From: Mycobacterium sp. shizuoka-1
Lineage (GTDB): Bacteria; Actinomycetota; Actinomycetes; Mycobacteriales; Mycobacteriaceae
Direction of reading: 5' to 3'
DNA: 57,190 bases
NCBI RefSeq assembly: GCF_002723835.1
Contig: NZ_BEWG01000110.1
Span: forward strand, 1-57,190
The position numbers and the translations under genes were made by a program. Below are positions 1-7,525 of the stretch, one piece after another (the stretch's first letter is position 1; every line of letters starts with the position of its first letter). The notes below the pieces were generated by a model, which had not been told where the DNA came from, ran no database searches, and was given only the letters and a program-made list of their open reading frames with translations.

Positions 1-294
1 GCGCGGCGGGGGCGGCGGAAGCTTCGGCGGCGGGGCGCCGTCCAGTGCAGCCTTGACGACGTCGATCGGGTCGCGCAGCGGCACCGTGTCGTCGCGCACC
101 GGCTCGATGATCGAGGTCAGCCGGTCGTCCGGTGGCACCTGGCGGCGAGGCGCGGTGCGGGCCGGGCCCGGCGACTCGGCGCCGGCTACCGGGATCTTGG
201 CCGTCGGCGACTCGGAATGGCGGGACGCATCAGCGGGCCCCGATCCCGAGCGGATGTCCGTGGCAGGCCGGTCGTGACGCCCTTCGCTATTCAC
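1..294 (-). CDS. ponA1: PonA1, bifunctional class A penicillin-binding protein, N-terminal 98 codons only (gene runs off the window)
   Basis: Only the cytoplasmic N-terminal segment is present. It reads V-N-S-E-G-R-H-D-R from a GTG at 294 and includes DPIDVVKAALDG followed by a proline-rich run, the arrangement recalled for mycobacterial PonA1 just before the membrane anchor. PonA1 is a transglycosylase/transpeptidase that polymerises and crosslinks peptidoglycan at the growing pole; neither catalytic domain is in the window. The start overlaps the stop of the DUF5318 gene by 8 bp, so the two are translationally coupled in the order DUF5318-ponA1, as Rv0049-Rv0050 in M. tuberculosis. Identity rests on recalled homologue sequence plus synteny. 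Confidence 0.85.
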   Translation of the reverse strand, partial: MNSEGRHDRPATDIRSGSGPADASRHSESPTAKIPVAGAESPGPARTAPRRQVPPDDRLTSIIEPVRDDTVPLRDPIDVVKAALDGAPPPKLPPPPPR

Positions 295-721
295 TGGCCG
301 TACGCGCGTCGGAACGCGCCGTCTGGGTGCGCCGGCGGCTGCGCGTCCCGTTGGCGGGACGCGGCGCTCCGAGCACGTAGGACTTGACCAAGTGATTCCA
401 TTCGCAGGTGCGGCATACCTCCACCACGTGTACCGAGAACTCGTCGAACTTCGTTGCGAGCAGCACCAGCTCCTCGGCGGTGCGCGCCGAGCCTGACACC
501 GCACCCAGATGATCGCCGAACACCCACGACACCAAGGTCAGCGGCTCCTTGCGGCAGATCGGGCACATCACCGAACTGGGCTTGCCGTGAAACTTGGCGG
601 CGCGCAACAGATAGGGGTTGGCGTCGCACACCTCGGTGACACCGGTGCGCCCGGAGTACACCTCGGCCAGCAGGGACCGCCGCCGCAGGGCGTAGTCCAC
701 CACCTGTCGCTGCAATCGCAC
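287..721 (-). CDS. DUF5318 zinc-ribbon-like protein (Rv0049 homologue)
   Basis: The product is 144 residues from GTG 721 and begins VRLQRQVVDYALRRR. Two CxxC pairs, CPIC (residues 53-56) and CRTC (103-106), suggest a structural zinc site; there is no signal peptide or membrane segment, so it should be cytoplasmic. Function is unknown. It precedes and overlaps ponA1 by 8 bp. The GTG was chosen because a -10 hexamer TACTCT lies 7 bases before it on the minus strand (734-729), and because the recalled homologue starts at the same residue; a longer reading from 766 would place the promoter inside the gene. The C-terminal 20 residues are basic and probably disordered. Confidence 0.85.
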   Translation of the reverse strand: MRLQRQVVDYALRRRSLLAEVYSGRTGVTEVCDANPYLLRAAKFHGKPSSVMCPICRKEPLTLVSWVFGDHLGAVSGSARTAEELVLLATKFDEFSVHVVEVCRTCEWNHLVKSYVLGAPRPANGTRSRRRTQTARSDARTASE

Positions 722-833
722 GATGACCAGAGTACGTCGGGGATCTGGACACCGACACGCAACCAAGGTCCGGGTGAGCCGGATTATGTGCCTGGTCTGC
801 GGTCATGGCATGCGAACTCTTACGATCATCGCC
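722..833. promoter_or_regulatory. Divergent promoter region with two leaderless-type -10 hexamers
   Basis: The 112 bp between the two divergent GTG codons hold TACTCT on the minus strand (734-729), 7 bases before GTG 721, and TACGAT on the plus strand (821-826), 7 bases before GTG 834. Both match TANNNT at the spacing expected if transcription begins at or next to the start codon. No Shine-Dalgarno sequence precedes either start. Clear -35 boxes are not seen. Confidence 0.6.
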
Positions 834-1688
834 GTGGCGACTTCGCAGACGGCCAGCACGCGCGCCAAAGACACCGACCGCAACGACACCTGCCAGATCC
901 TGGACACCGCGCTGTCGGAGGGTCAGCTCTCGATGAGCGAGCACCAGCAGCGGGTGAAAGCGGCGACCACCGCCACCACGCTCGGTGACCTGCGCTCCCT
1001 GGTGGGCGATCTGCAAACCGCTAACGCCCCGGTACAGCTGCCCACCCTGAAGAAGCCACGGCTGTCGGCGCCGGGAGCCGGCGGCAGCCTGGGCATCCGG
1101 ATCGCCATCATGGCGGTGCTGGTCCTGCTCGGCATCGGCATCGGCTGGGGGCTCTACGGCAACACCCCGTCACCGCTGAACTTCACCTCCGACCCGGGCG
1201 CCAAGCCCGACGGGGTCGCGCCCGTGGTGCTGACCCCGCCACGCCAGCTGCAGTCACTCGGCGGGCTGACCGGGCTGCTGGAACAGATGAAGAAGAAGTT
1301 CGGCGACACCGAGGGCTATCGCCTGGTGATCTACCCCGACTACGCCTCGCTGGACCGGCCCGATCCCGGCGACGAGCGCCGGGCGCTCAACTACAGCTAC
1401 CGCGGCGGTTGGGGCGATCCGAGCACCTCGCCGGCCAGCAGCGACGCCCAGCTGGTGGACCTGAGCAAGTTCGACGCCAAGGCCGTCGTCGGCGTCCTGC
1501 GCGGGGCGCCCGAGACGCTGAACATGAAGCCCGGCGACGTCAAGAGCACCTATCTGATCATCGATCCCAGCCGCGACATCACCGCCCCGGGCACCCTGTC
1601 GATCTCGGTCTACGTCTCCAGCGACTTCGGCAGCGGCTACATCCAGCTCTATCCCGACGGCTCGGTCAAGCAGATCAACTACCCGTAG
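834..1688 (+). CDS. DUF1707 domain membrane protein (Rv0048c homologue)
   Basis: The 284-residue product begins VATSQTASTRAKDTDR. Residues about 10-65 form a DUF1707 (SHOCT-like) cytoplasmic domain, followed by one membrane helix at about 87-108 (IRIAIMAVLVLLGIGIGW) and a roughly 170-residue exterior domain with no motif I recognise. GTG 834 was chosen because TACGAT lies 7 bases upstream and the recalled H37Rv homologue starts at the same place; earlier in-frame ATGs would lie upstream of that promoter. It is divergent from the DUF5318-ponA1 pair, which suggests a link to the envelope. Actual role unknown. Confidence 0.8.
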   Translation: MATSQTASTRAKDTDRNDTCQILDTALSEGQLSMSEHQQRVKAATTATTLGDLRSLVGDLQTANAPVQLPTLKKPRLSAPGAGGSLGIRIAIMAVLVLLGIGIGWGLYGNTPSPLNFTSDPGAKPDGVAPVVLTPPRQLQSLGGLTGLLEQMKKKFGDTEGYRLVIYPDYASLDRPDPGDERRALNYSYRGGWGDPSTSPASSDAQLVDLSKFDAKAVVGVLRGAPETLNMKPGDVKSTYLIIDPSRDITAPGTLSISVYVSSDFGSGYIQLYPDGSVKQINYP

Positions 1689-1758
1689 GCCCGGGTCTGC
1701 GGCTCCAGCCCGACACTCGGCGGCAATCATCTGGTCGAATGGCGGCCAAGTAGCGGTA

Positions 1759-1780
1759 AATATATCGCTCCGATACTATT
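1759..1780. promoter_or_regulatory. Probable PadR operator overlapping the padR promoter
   Basis: An A/T-rich imperfect dyad has the arms AATA-TATCG and CGATA-C-TATT around CTC. The inner arms (1763-1767 and 1771-1775) are perfect and the outer arms are offset by one base. Its right half contains TACTAT (1774-1779), a TANNNT -10 hexamer. Local A/T richness in a roughly 67% GC region makes it stand out. Autorepression by the PadR protein encoded 50 bp downstream is inferred. Confidence 0.5.
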
Positions 1781-1828
1781 GCCGGAGGTGTCGAAGCGCT
1801 GTGACGACTGAGCAAAGGAGGTGACCCG

Positions 1829-2374
1829 GTGCTGGAACTCGCCATCTTGGGTCTTCTCCTCGAATCCCCCATGCACGGCTACGAGCTGCGCAAGAGACTG
1901 ACGGGGTTGCTCGGCGCCTTCCGGGCGTTTTCCTACGGCTCGCTGTACCCGGCGTTGCGCCGGATGCAGGCCGACGGCTTGATCGTCGAGGACACCGCAC
2001 CCGCCGGGACGACGGTGTTGCGTCGCGCGCGCCGGGTGTATCAGCTGACCGATGCCGGTCGTCAGCGGTTCGCCGAACTGGTGGCCGACACCGGTCCGCA
2101 GAACTACACCGACGACGGTTTCGGTGTGCACCTGGCGTTCTTCAACCGCACCCCGGCCGAGGCCCGGATGCGCATCCTGGAAGGCCGCCGGCGCCAGGTC
2201 GAGGAACGTCGCGAAGGTCTGCGGGAGGCCGTCGCGCGGGCGAGCAATTCGTTCGACCGCTACACGAAACAACTGCATCAGCTGGGCCTGGAGTCCAGCG
2301 AGCGGGAAGTCAAGTGGCTCAACGAGCTGATCGCCGCTGAGCGGGTGGCCCAGAGCCATCCAGACCAGGCCTGA
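1829..2374 (+). CDS. PadR family transcriptional regulator (Rv0047c homologue)
   Basis: The 181-residue product begins MLELAILGLLLESPMHGYEL and has the PadR winged helix at residues 1-75 (SYGSLYPALRRMQADGLI is the recognition-helix/wing region). A C-terminal half rich in Arg and Glu is expected to form the dimerisation coiled coil. A strong Shine-Dalgarno AAAGGAGGTGA (1814-1824) supports GTG 1829, an exception to the leaderless starts around it. PadR proteins are usually repressors that sense small phenolic or drug-like ligands. It lies 60 bp upstream of ino1 on the same strand, so it may control or be transcribed with inositol phosphate synthase; the operator candidate at 1759-1780 suggests autoregulation. 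Confidence 0.88.
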   Translation: MLELAILGLLLESPMHGYELRKRLTGLLGAFRAFSYGSLYPALRRMQADGLIVEDTAPAGTTVLRRARRVYQLTDAGRQRFAELVADTGPQNYTDDGFGVHLAFFNRTPAEARMRILEGRRRQVEERREGLREAVARASNSFDRYTKQLHQLGLESSEREVKWLNELIAAERVAQSHPDQA

Positions 2375-2433
2375 CGCGGCCGCCGCAGTACCTGAACAGC
2401 AGCCAGTAGAAGTACAAGTTAGGAGAACGTCCC

Positions 2434-3537
2434 ATGACGGAGCACAACGGAGCCTCGACAGATGTGCGGGTCGCCATTGTCGGCGTCGGCAACTGCGCGT
2501 CCTCATTGGTCCAGGGCGTGCAGTACTACAAGGACGCCGACCCGAACGCCACCGTCCCGGGCCTGATGCACGTCAAGCTCGGCCCCTATCACGTGCGCGA
2601 CGTCAAGTTCGTCGCCGCGTTCGACGTGGACGCCAAGAAGGTCGGCTTCGACCTGTCCGAGGCGATCTTCGCCTCCGAGAACAACACCATCAAGATCGCC
2701 GATGTGCCGCCGACCGACGTCGTCGTGCAGCGCGGCCCGACGCTGGACGGCATCGGCAAGTACTACGCCGACACCATCGAGCTCTCCGACGAGCAGCCCG
2801 TCGACGTGGTCAAGATCCTCAAGGACAACAAGGTCGACGTGCTGGTGTCCTACCTGCCGGTGGGCTCCGACGAGGCCGACAAGTTCTACGCGCAGTGCGC
2901 GATCGACGCCAAGGTCGCGTTCGTCAACGCACTGCCGGTGTTCATCGCCTCCGACCCCGTGTGGGCCAAGAAATTCGAAGACGCCGGTGTGCCGATCGTC
3001 GGCGACGACATCAAGAGCCAGGTCGGCGCGACCATCACCCACCGCGTGATGGCCAAGCTGTTCGAGGACCGCGGTGTCACGCTGGACCGCACCTACCAGC
3101 TGAACGTCGGCGGCAACATGGACTTCAAGAACATGCTCGAGCGCGAGCGCCTGGAGTCCAAGAAGGTGTCCAAGACTCAGGCCGTGACGTCCAACCTGAC
3201 CGGCTCGCTGGCCGGCAAGGTCGAGGACAAGAACGTGCACATCGGCCCGTCCGATCACGTCGCGTGGCTCGACGACCGCAAGTGGGCCTACGTCCGGCTC
3301 GAGGGCCGCGCCTTCGGCGACGTGCCGCTCAACCTCGAGTACAAGCTCGAGGTGTGGGACTCGCCGAACTCGGCGGGCATCATCATCGACGCCGTCCGGG
3401 CGGCGAAGATCGCCAAGGACCGCGGTATCGGCGGCCCGATCATCCCGGCCTCGGCCTACCTGATGAAGAGCCCACCCAAGCAGCTGGCCGACGACATCGC
3501 CCGCGCCGAGCTCGAGCAGTTCATCGCCGGAGAGTAG
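2434..3537 (+). CDS. ino1: Inositol-3-phosphate synthase
   Basis: This cytoplasmic NAD-dependent enzyme converts glucose 6-phosphate to myo-inositol 3-phosphate, the first step toward phosphatidylinositol, PIMs, lipoarabinomannan and mycothiol. The product is 367 residues, the same length as recalled for M. tuberculosis Ino1 (Rv0046c). The N-terminal GVGNCASSL is the dinucleotide-binding loop; NVGGNMDFKNML and LEYKLEVWDSPNSAG are strongly conserved catalytic-domain blocks. The start ATG 2434 has TAGGAGAA about 7 bases upstream. It follows padR and ends 46 bp before a long hairpin that probably terminates it. Confidence 0.96.
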   Translation: MTEHNGASTDVRVAIVGVGNCASSLVQGVQYYKDADPNATVPGLMHVKLGPYHVRDVKFVAAFDVDAKKVGFDLSEAIFASENNTIKIADVPPTDVVVQRGPTLDGIGKYYADTIELSDEQPVDVVKILKDNKVDVLVSYLPVGSDEADKFYAQCAIDAKVAFVNALPVFIASDPVWAKKFEDAGVPIVGDDIKSQVGATITHRVMAKLFEDRGVTLDRTYQLNVGGNMDFKNMLERERLESKKVSKTQAVTSNLTGSLAGKVEDKNVHIGPSDHVAWLDDRKWAYVRLEGRAFGDVPLNLEYKLEVWDSPNSAGIIIDAVRAAKIAKDRGIGGPIIPASAYLMKSPPKQLADDIARAELEQFIAGE

Positions 3538-3582
3538 GAGCGCTAGCGACCCGGGAATCACCCGGGGAGTAATCCTCCGCAC

Positions 3583-3638
3583 CGACAGTGCGGTCAGATC
3601 CGGATGGGACCTCCCATCGCGATCTGACCGCACTGTCG
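3583..3638. terminator. Long inverted repeat after ino1
   Basis: An 18-bp perfect inverted repeat has arms 3583-3600 and 3621-3638, with a second nested stem ATGGGA/TCCCAT (3604-3609 and 3612-3617) in the loop. There is no T-tract, as is common for mycobacterial hairpin terminators. The right arm ends 6 bases before the next ATG, so it may also shield the start of the following gene. Confidence 0.75.
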
Positions 3639-3644
3639 CGTTAG

Positions 3645-4574
3645 ATGACTCCTGTGATCTCCGATGACGAGCTGATCCGCCTCGACGACGAATTCGCACT
3701 CCTGCCCGAGAACGCCGAACAGGCCGGGGTCAGCGGCGCGCTGCCGCCGGTGACACGAATCGAGTCCGGCCCGATCAGCGCCCTGAAGTGGGGAGCCGAG
3801 CCGCCGCAGGTGGTGTTCCTGCACGGGGGTGGGCAGAACGCACACACCTGGGACACCGTCATCCTCGGCCTGGGAGTTCCGGCGCTGGCCATCGACCTGC
3901 CCGGTCACGGGCGCTCGGCATGGCGGGAGGACGGCGACTACGGCCCCCGGCTGAACGCCGAAACACTTCTGCCCGTCCTGCGCGAGTGGGCGCCCAACCC
4001 GCGACTGGTGGTGGGGATGTCGCTGGGCGGGCTGACCGCGCTGCGCATCGCGACCGTCGAGCCGGCGCTGGTTCCCGAACTGGTGCTGGTCGACGTGACC
4101 CCCTCTGCGCCCGAACGCCACGAGCAGATGAGCCAGGCCCAGCTGGGGGCGGTCGCCCTGGTCCAGGGTGAGCGCACCTTCCCCAGTTTTGCCGCGATGC
4201 TGGACGTCACCATCGCCGCATCGCCCACTCGGAGCCGAGAGTCGCTGCGTCGCGGCGTCTTTCACAACTCGAAGCAGCGCGACGACGGCACCTGGACCTG
4301 GCGCTACGACTCGTTCCGCAAGGGCGCGGAGTCCGGCACGGGATTGCCCGCGTCGTTCGCCGGTCTGTGGGATGACGTCCCGTCGATCACCATGCCCACC
4401 ACGCTGGTTCGCGGGGCCAACTCGTTCTTCGTCAACGACCAGGACGCCGACGAATTCGCCCGCAACGCACCGGGTTTCCAGCGCGTCATCGTGGTGCCCG
4501 ACTCCGGTCACTCGGTGCAGGGCGACCAGCCACGCGCCCTGATCGCGATCCTGCAAGAGGTACTCGGCGGCTGA
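3645..4574 (+). CDS. Alpha/beta hydrolase (Rv0045c homologue)
   Basis: The product of 309 residues has the oxyanion-loop motif HGGGQNAHTWD, the nucleophile elbow GMSLGG and a C-terminal DSGHSVQ supplying the catalytic histidine, so the Ser-Asp-His triad appears intact. Rv0045c has been studied as a small-acyl-chain esterase. There is no signal peptide, so it is cytoplasmic. ATG 3645 has no Shine-Dalgarno; GTG 3654, giving VISDDEL, aligns with the recalled start of Rv0045c (MLSDDEL) and may be the true start. The gene begins 6 bases after the ino1 hairpin. Confidence 0.88.
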   Translation: MTPVISDDELIRLDDEFALLPENAEQAGVSGALPPVTRIESGPISALKWGAEPPQVVFLHGGGQNAHTWDTVILGLGVPALAIDLPGHGRSAWREDGDYGPRLNAETLLPVLREWAPNPRLVVGMSLGGLTALRIATVEPALVPELVLVDVTPSAPERHEQMSQAQLGAVALVQGERTFPSFAAMLDVTIAASPTRSRESLRRGVFHNSKQRDDGTWTWRYDSFRKGAESGTGLPASFAGLWDDVPSITMPTTLVRGANSFFVNDQDADEFARNAPGFQRVIVVPDSGHSVQGDQPRALIAILQEVLGG

Positions 4575-4588
4575 GCAGTTCTCCCGTT

Positions 4589-4643
4589 GTTCACCAGCTG
4601 ATTCCCAGCAGCTTCACAGCTGATTGCCGGGCTGCCATATTTT
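4589..4643 (+). promoter_or_regulatory. PHO-box-like array of 11-nt direct repeats plus -10 of the PhoX gene
   Basis: Four consecutive 11-nt units, GTTCACCAGCT, GATTCCCAGCA, GCTTCACAGCT and GATTGCCGGGC, fill 4589-4632. Phased 11-nt repeats starting GTTCA(C) are the known actinobacterial PHO box bound by PhoP-type regulators, whose mycobacterial counterpart is RegX3. CAGCTGATT recurs at exactly 22 bp. A -10 hexamer TATTTT (4638-4643) lies 6 bases before the ATG of a phosphatase gene, so the array sits in the activator position. Confidence 0.65.
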
Positions 4644-4649
4644 CGGCCC

Positions 4650-6719
4650 ATGCCTCTGGTGCCACTGAATCTATTGATCAACCACGACGGGCGCTCGGCA
4701 CGCCAGCGGGTCACCTGCCGCTACCGATGCGGTGACGCCTGCGCGCACCCCGCGCCCAACGAGAGCGACAACGCATACTTCGGTGACCTTGTGCGCGAAG
4801 CGGTATCGCGGCGCTCAGCGCTCAAGGCGGCCGGTGTGGCGGTGCTCGCCGTCGGCGCCGGTTCGGCCCTGGCCGCCTGTGGCAGCGACACCAAGCCCGC
4901 AGCGTCGTCCACGGCGGCTACACCGGCCGCTGCGCCCGCCGGGATGAACTTCACCGCAGTGGCGCCCAATATCGAAGATGCCGTCGTGATCCCGCCGGGT
5001 TACCAGCAGGCGGTGGTGATCAGCTGGGGCGATCCGGTGGTGCCCGGCGCGCCCGCCTTCGACGTCACCAAACAGAACGCCGCGGCCCAACGTCAGCAGT
5101 TCGGCTTCAACAACGATTTCGCCGGCCTGCTGCCCATCGACGGCGCACCGAACCGCTACCTACTGGTGGTCAACCACGAGTACACCACCGAGCGATTCAT
5201 GTTCCCCGGCTACGACGAAAAGCATCCCACCCGTGAGCAATTCGACACCGCGGTGGCCGCGCACGGGTTGACGGTCGTCGAAGTCGAACGTAGTGCCACC
5301 GGGCTCACCCCGGTGCTCGGCCCCTACAACCGACGGTTGACCGCCGACTCCCCGTTCACCCTCGTCGGACCGGCCGCCGGCAGTGAGTTCGTCAAGACCG
5401 CCGCCGACCCCGCCGGTCGGACCGTCAGCGGCACCCTCAACAACTGCTCGGGCGGCGTCACACCATGGGGCACGGTGCTGTCCGGGGAGGAGAACTTCAA
5501 CTCCTACTTCGGCGCCGCGGACGGGGCGCAGGCCCCCACCCCCATCGACGCCGACCGCTGGAAGCGCTACGGCATCAAAATCAAGCCAAGCGAACGGCTT
5601 TGGGAGACCTTCGACCCTCGGTTCGACCCCACCAAAACGCCCAACGAGGTCAACCGATTCGGCTACGTCGTGGAACTCAACCCGTGGGATCCGCAGTCGG
5701 CGCCGGTCAAGCACACCGCGATGGGGCGGTTCAAGCACGAGGCCGCCAACGTCTACGTCACCCCCGACGGAACGGTGGTGGCCTACAGCGGCGACGACGA
5801 GCGCTTCGACTACATGTACAAGTTCGTGTCCGCGAAGAAGATTCAGCCTGGTCGCGATTCGGCGGCGATGGCGCACAACATGACCATTCTCGACGAGGGC
5901 ACCCTCTACGTCGCCAAGCTGTCGACCGACATCCCAGCCGGCCAGATCGACGGCTCCGGCAAGCTGCCGGCCGAAGGAGCCTTCCGTGGCTCGGGGACCT
6001 GGCTGCCGCTGCTGCGCACGGGACCCGACGGAGCGGCAGAGTCGATGGTCGACGGGATGACGCCGCAAGAGGTCGCGGTGTTCACCCGATTCGCCGCCGA
6101 CAAGGCCGGTGCCACCAAGATGGACCGGCCCGAAGATTTCGAGGCCAACCCGCGCACCGGCAAGCTCTACGTCGCGCTGACCAACAACAATGAGCGCGGC
6201 GCCCAGGGTAAGCCCGCCGCCGACGCGGCGAACCCGCGCAACGACAACAAGAACGGACAGGTCCTCGAGATCACCGACGATCACGCCGGCACCACGTTCA
6301 CCTGGGATCTGCTCCTGGTCTGCGGGGACCCCGCCGCCGCCGACACCTACTACGGCGGCTTCGACAAGTCCAAGGTCAGCCCGATCTCGTGCCCGGACAA
6401 CCTGGCCTTCGACAAGCACGGCAACCTATGGATCGCCACTGACGGCAACGCCTTGGACTCCAACGACGGCCTGTTCGCCGTCGCGCTCGACGGGCCGCAG
6501 CGCGGTGAAACCCGCCAGTTCCTGACCGTGCCGATCGGCGCGGAGACCTGCGGGCCGATCGTGCTCGACGACCTCGTCACGGTCTCGGTGCAGCACCCCG
6601 GCGAGCACGACGACAACAGCATCGACGACCCGCTGTCGCACTGGCCGGCCGGTGGCAACGGCACCGCCCGCCCGTCGATCGTGGCGGTGTGGAAACCCGA
6701 CGGGAATATCGGGGTGTAG
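4650..6719 (+). CDS. phoX: PhoX-family (DUF839) phosphatase, Tat-exported lipoprotein
   Basis: The 689-residue protein starts with the typical PhoX leader (CRYRCGDAC, then NAYFGDLV), followed by a twin-arginine signal SRRSALKAAG (Arg54-Arg55), a hydrophobic stretch and the lipobox LAAC with Cys77. It should fold in the cytoplasm, leave by Tat and be lipid-anchored outside. PhoX enzymes are Ca/Fe-dependent phosphomonoesterases that release phosphate from organic esters. The DUF839 domain covers about 85-680 with blocks such as NHEYTTERFMFPG, NNCSGGVTPWGT and SGDDERFDYMYKF. Start: TATTTT lies 6 bases upstream of ATG 4650. The upstream PHO-box-like array predicts induction by phosphate starvation. 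I recall no counterpart at this locus in M. tuberculosis. Confidence 0.9.
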   Translation: MPLVPLNLLINHDGRSARQRVTCRYRCGDACAHPAPNESDNAYFGDLVREAVSRRSALKAAGVAVLAVGAGSALAACGSDTKPAASSTAATPAAAPAGMNFTAVAPNIEDAVVIPPGYQQAVVISWGDPVVPGAPAFDVTKQNAAAQRQQFGFNNDFAGLLPIDGAPNRYLLVVNHEYTTERFMFPGYDEKHPTREQFDTAVAAHGLTVVEVERSATGLTPVLGPYNRRLTADSPFTLVGPAAGSEFVKTAADPAGRTVSGTLNNCSGGVTPWGTVLSGEENFNSYFGAADGAQAPTPIDADRWKRYGIKIKPSERLWETFDPRFDPTKTPNEVNRFGYVVELNPWDPQSAPVKHTAMGRFKHEAANVYVTPDGTVVAYSGDDERFDYMYKFVSAKKIQPGRDSAAMAHNMTILDEGTLYVAKLSTDIPAGQIDGSGKLPAEGAFRGSGTWLPLLRTGPDGAAESMVDGMTPQEVAVFTRFAADKAGATKMDRPEDFEANPRTGKLYVALTNNNERGAQGKPAADAANPRNDNKNGQVLEITDDHAGTTFTWDLLLVCGDPAAADTYYGGFDKSKVSPISCPDNLAFDKHGNLWIATDGNALDSNDGLFAVALDGPQRGETRQFLTVPIGAETCGPIVLDDLVTVSVQHPGEHDDNSIDDPLSHWPAGGNGTARPSIVAVWKPDGNIGV

Positions 6720-6738
6720 CGATACGTACGGTTGGACT

Positions 6739-7524
6739 GTGACCTATCCCATCCGCATCGGCGTACAACTGCAGCCGCAGCATTCCACCGATTACCACCA
6801 GATCCGCGACGCGGTGCGCCGCTGCGAGGACATCGGCGTGGACGTGGCCTTCAACTGGGACCACTTCTTCCCGCTCTACGGCGACCCCGACGGCGCACAC
6901 TTCGAATGCTGGACCATGCTCGGCGCGTGGGCCGAGCAGACCTCCCGCATCCAGATCGGCGCTCTGGTCTCGTGTAACTCCTACCGCAATCCGGAGTTGT
7001 TGGCCGACATGGCCCGCACCGTGGACCACATCTCGGACGGCCGGCTGATCCTGGGCATCGGGTCGGGCTGGAAGCAGAAGGACTACGACGAGTACGGCTA
7101 CGACTTCGGCACCGTGGGCAGCCGCCTCGATGACCTCGCCGAGGCTCTGCCGCGCATCAAATCCCGTCTGGCCAAACTGAATCCGGCTCCGACGCGGGAC
7201 ATCCCGATCCTGATCGGCGGCCAGGGCGAGCGCAAGACCCTGCGCCTGGTCGCCGAGCACGGCGACATCTGGCACGGCTTCACCAACGCCGAAACCTACC
7301 CCGGCAAGGCGCAGGTGCTCGACCGCCACTGCTCGGACGTCGGGCGCGACCCGGGTGCGATCGAGCGGTCCTCGGGCGTTGAGGGTCGCGACCGCGACAC
7401 CATCGTCGCCAACGCCGAGGCGCTGGCCGGGCTCGGCGTGACCCTGCTGACGGTCGGCTGCGACGGGCCCGACTACGACCTCGGCCCGGCCGAGGCGCTG
7501 ATCGCCTGGCGCGACAACCGCTGA
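6739..7524 (+). CDS. LLM-class F420-dependent oxidoreductase (Rv0044c homologue)
   Basis: The 261-residue product begins VTYPIRIGVQLQPQH and has the luciferase-like TIM-barrel blocks FNWDHFFPLYGDPDG, SCNSYRNPELLADMARTVDH and SDGRLILGIGSGW that mark F420-binding members of this superfamily. It would use coenzyme F420 to reduce or oxidise an unknown substrate in the cytoplasm. GTG 6739 was chosen because TACGGT (6727-6732) lies exactly 6 bases upstream and the recalled homologue starts at this residue; a reading from 6652 would overlap the phosphatase gene and contain the promoter. It lies 19 bp after phoX and ends one base before the convergent P450 gene. Confidence 0.88.
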   Translation: MTYPIRIGVQLQPQHSTDYHQIRDAVRRCEDIGVDVAFNWDHFFPLYGDPDGAHFECWTMLGAWAEQTSRIQIGALVSCNSYRNPELLADMARTVDHISDGRLILGIGSGWKQKDYDEYGYDFGTVGSRLDDLAEALPRIKSRLAKLNPAPTRDIPILIGGQGERKTLRLVAEHGDIWHGFTNAETYPGKAQVLDRHCSDVGRDPGAIERSSGVEGRDRDTIVANAEALAGLGVTLLTVGCDGPDYDLGPAEALIAWRDNR

Positions 7525-7525
7525 C

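Noticed and set aside
291..1016. Long minus-strand ORF of 241 codons over the DUF5318/DUF1707 genes
   Set aside because: It is a GC-rich frame shadow: its translation is Arg/Ala/Gly-rich, matches no family, and both other frames carry recognisable proteins with promoters.
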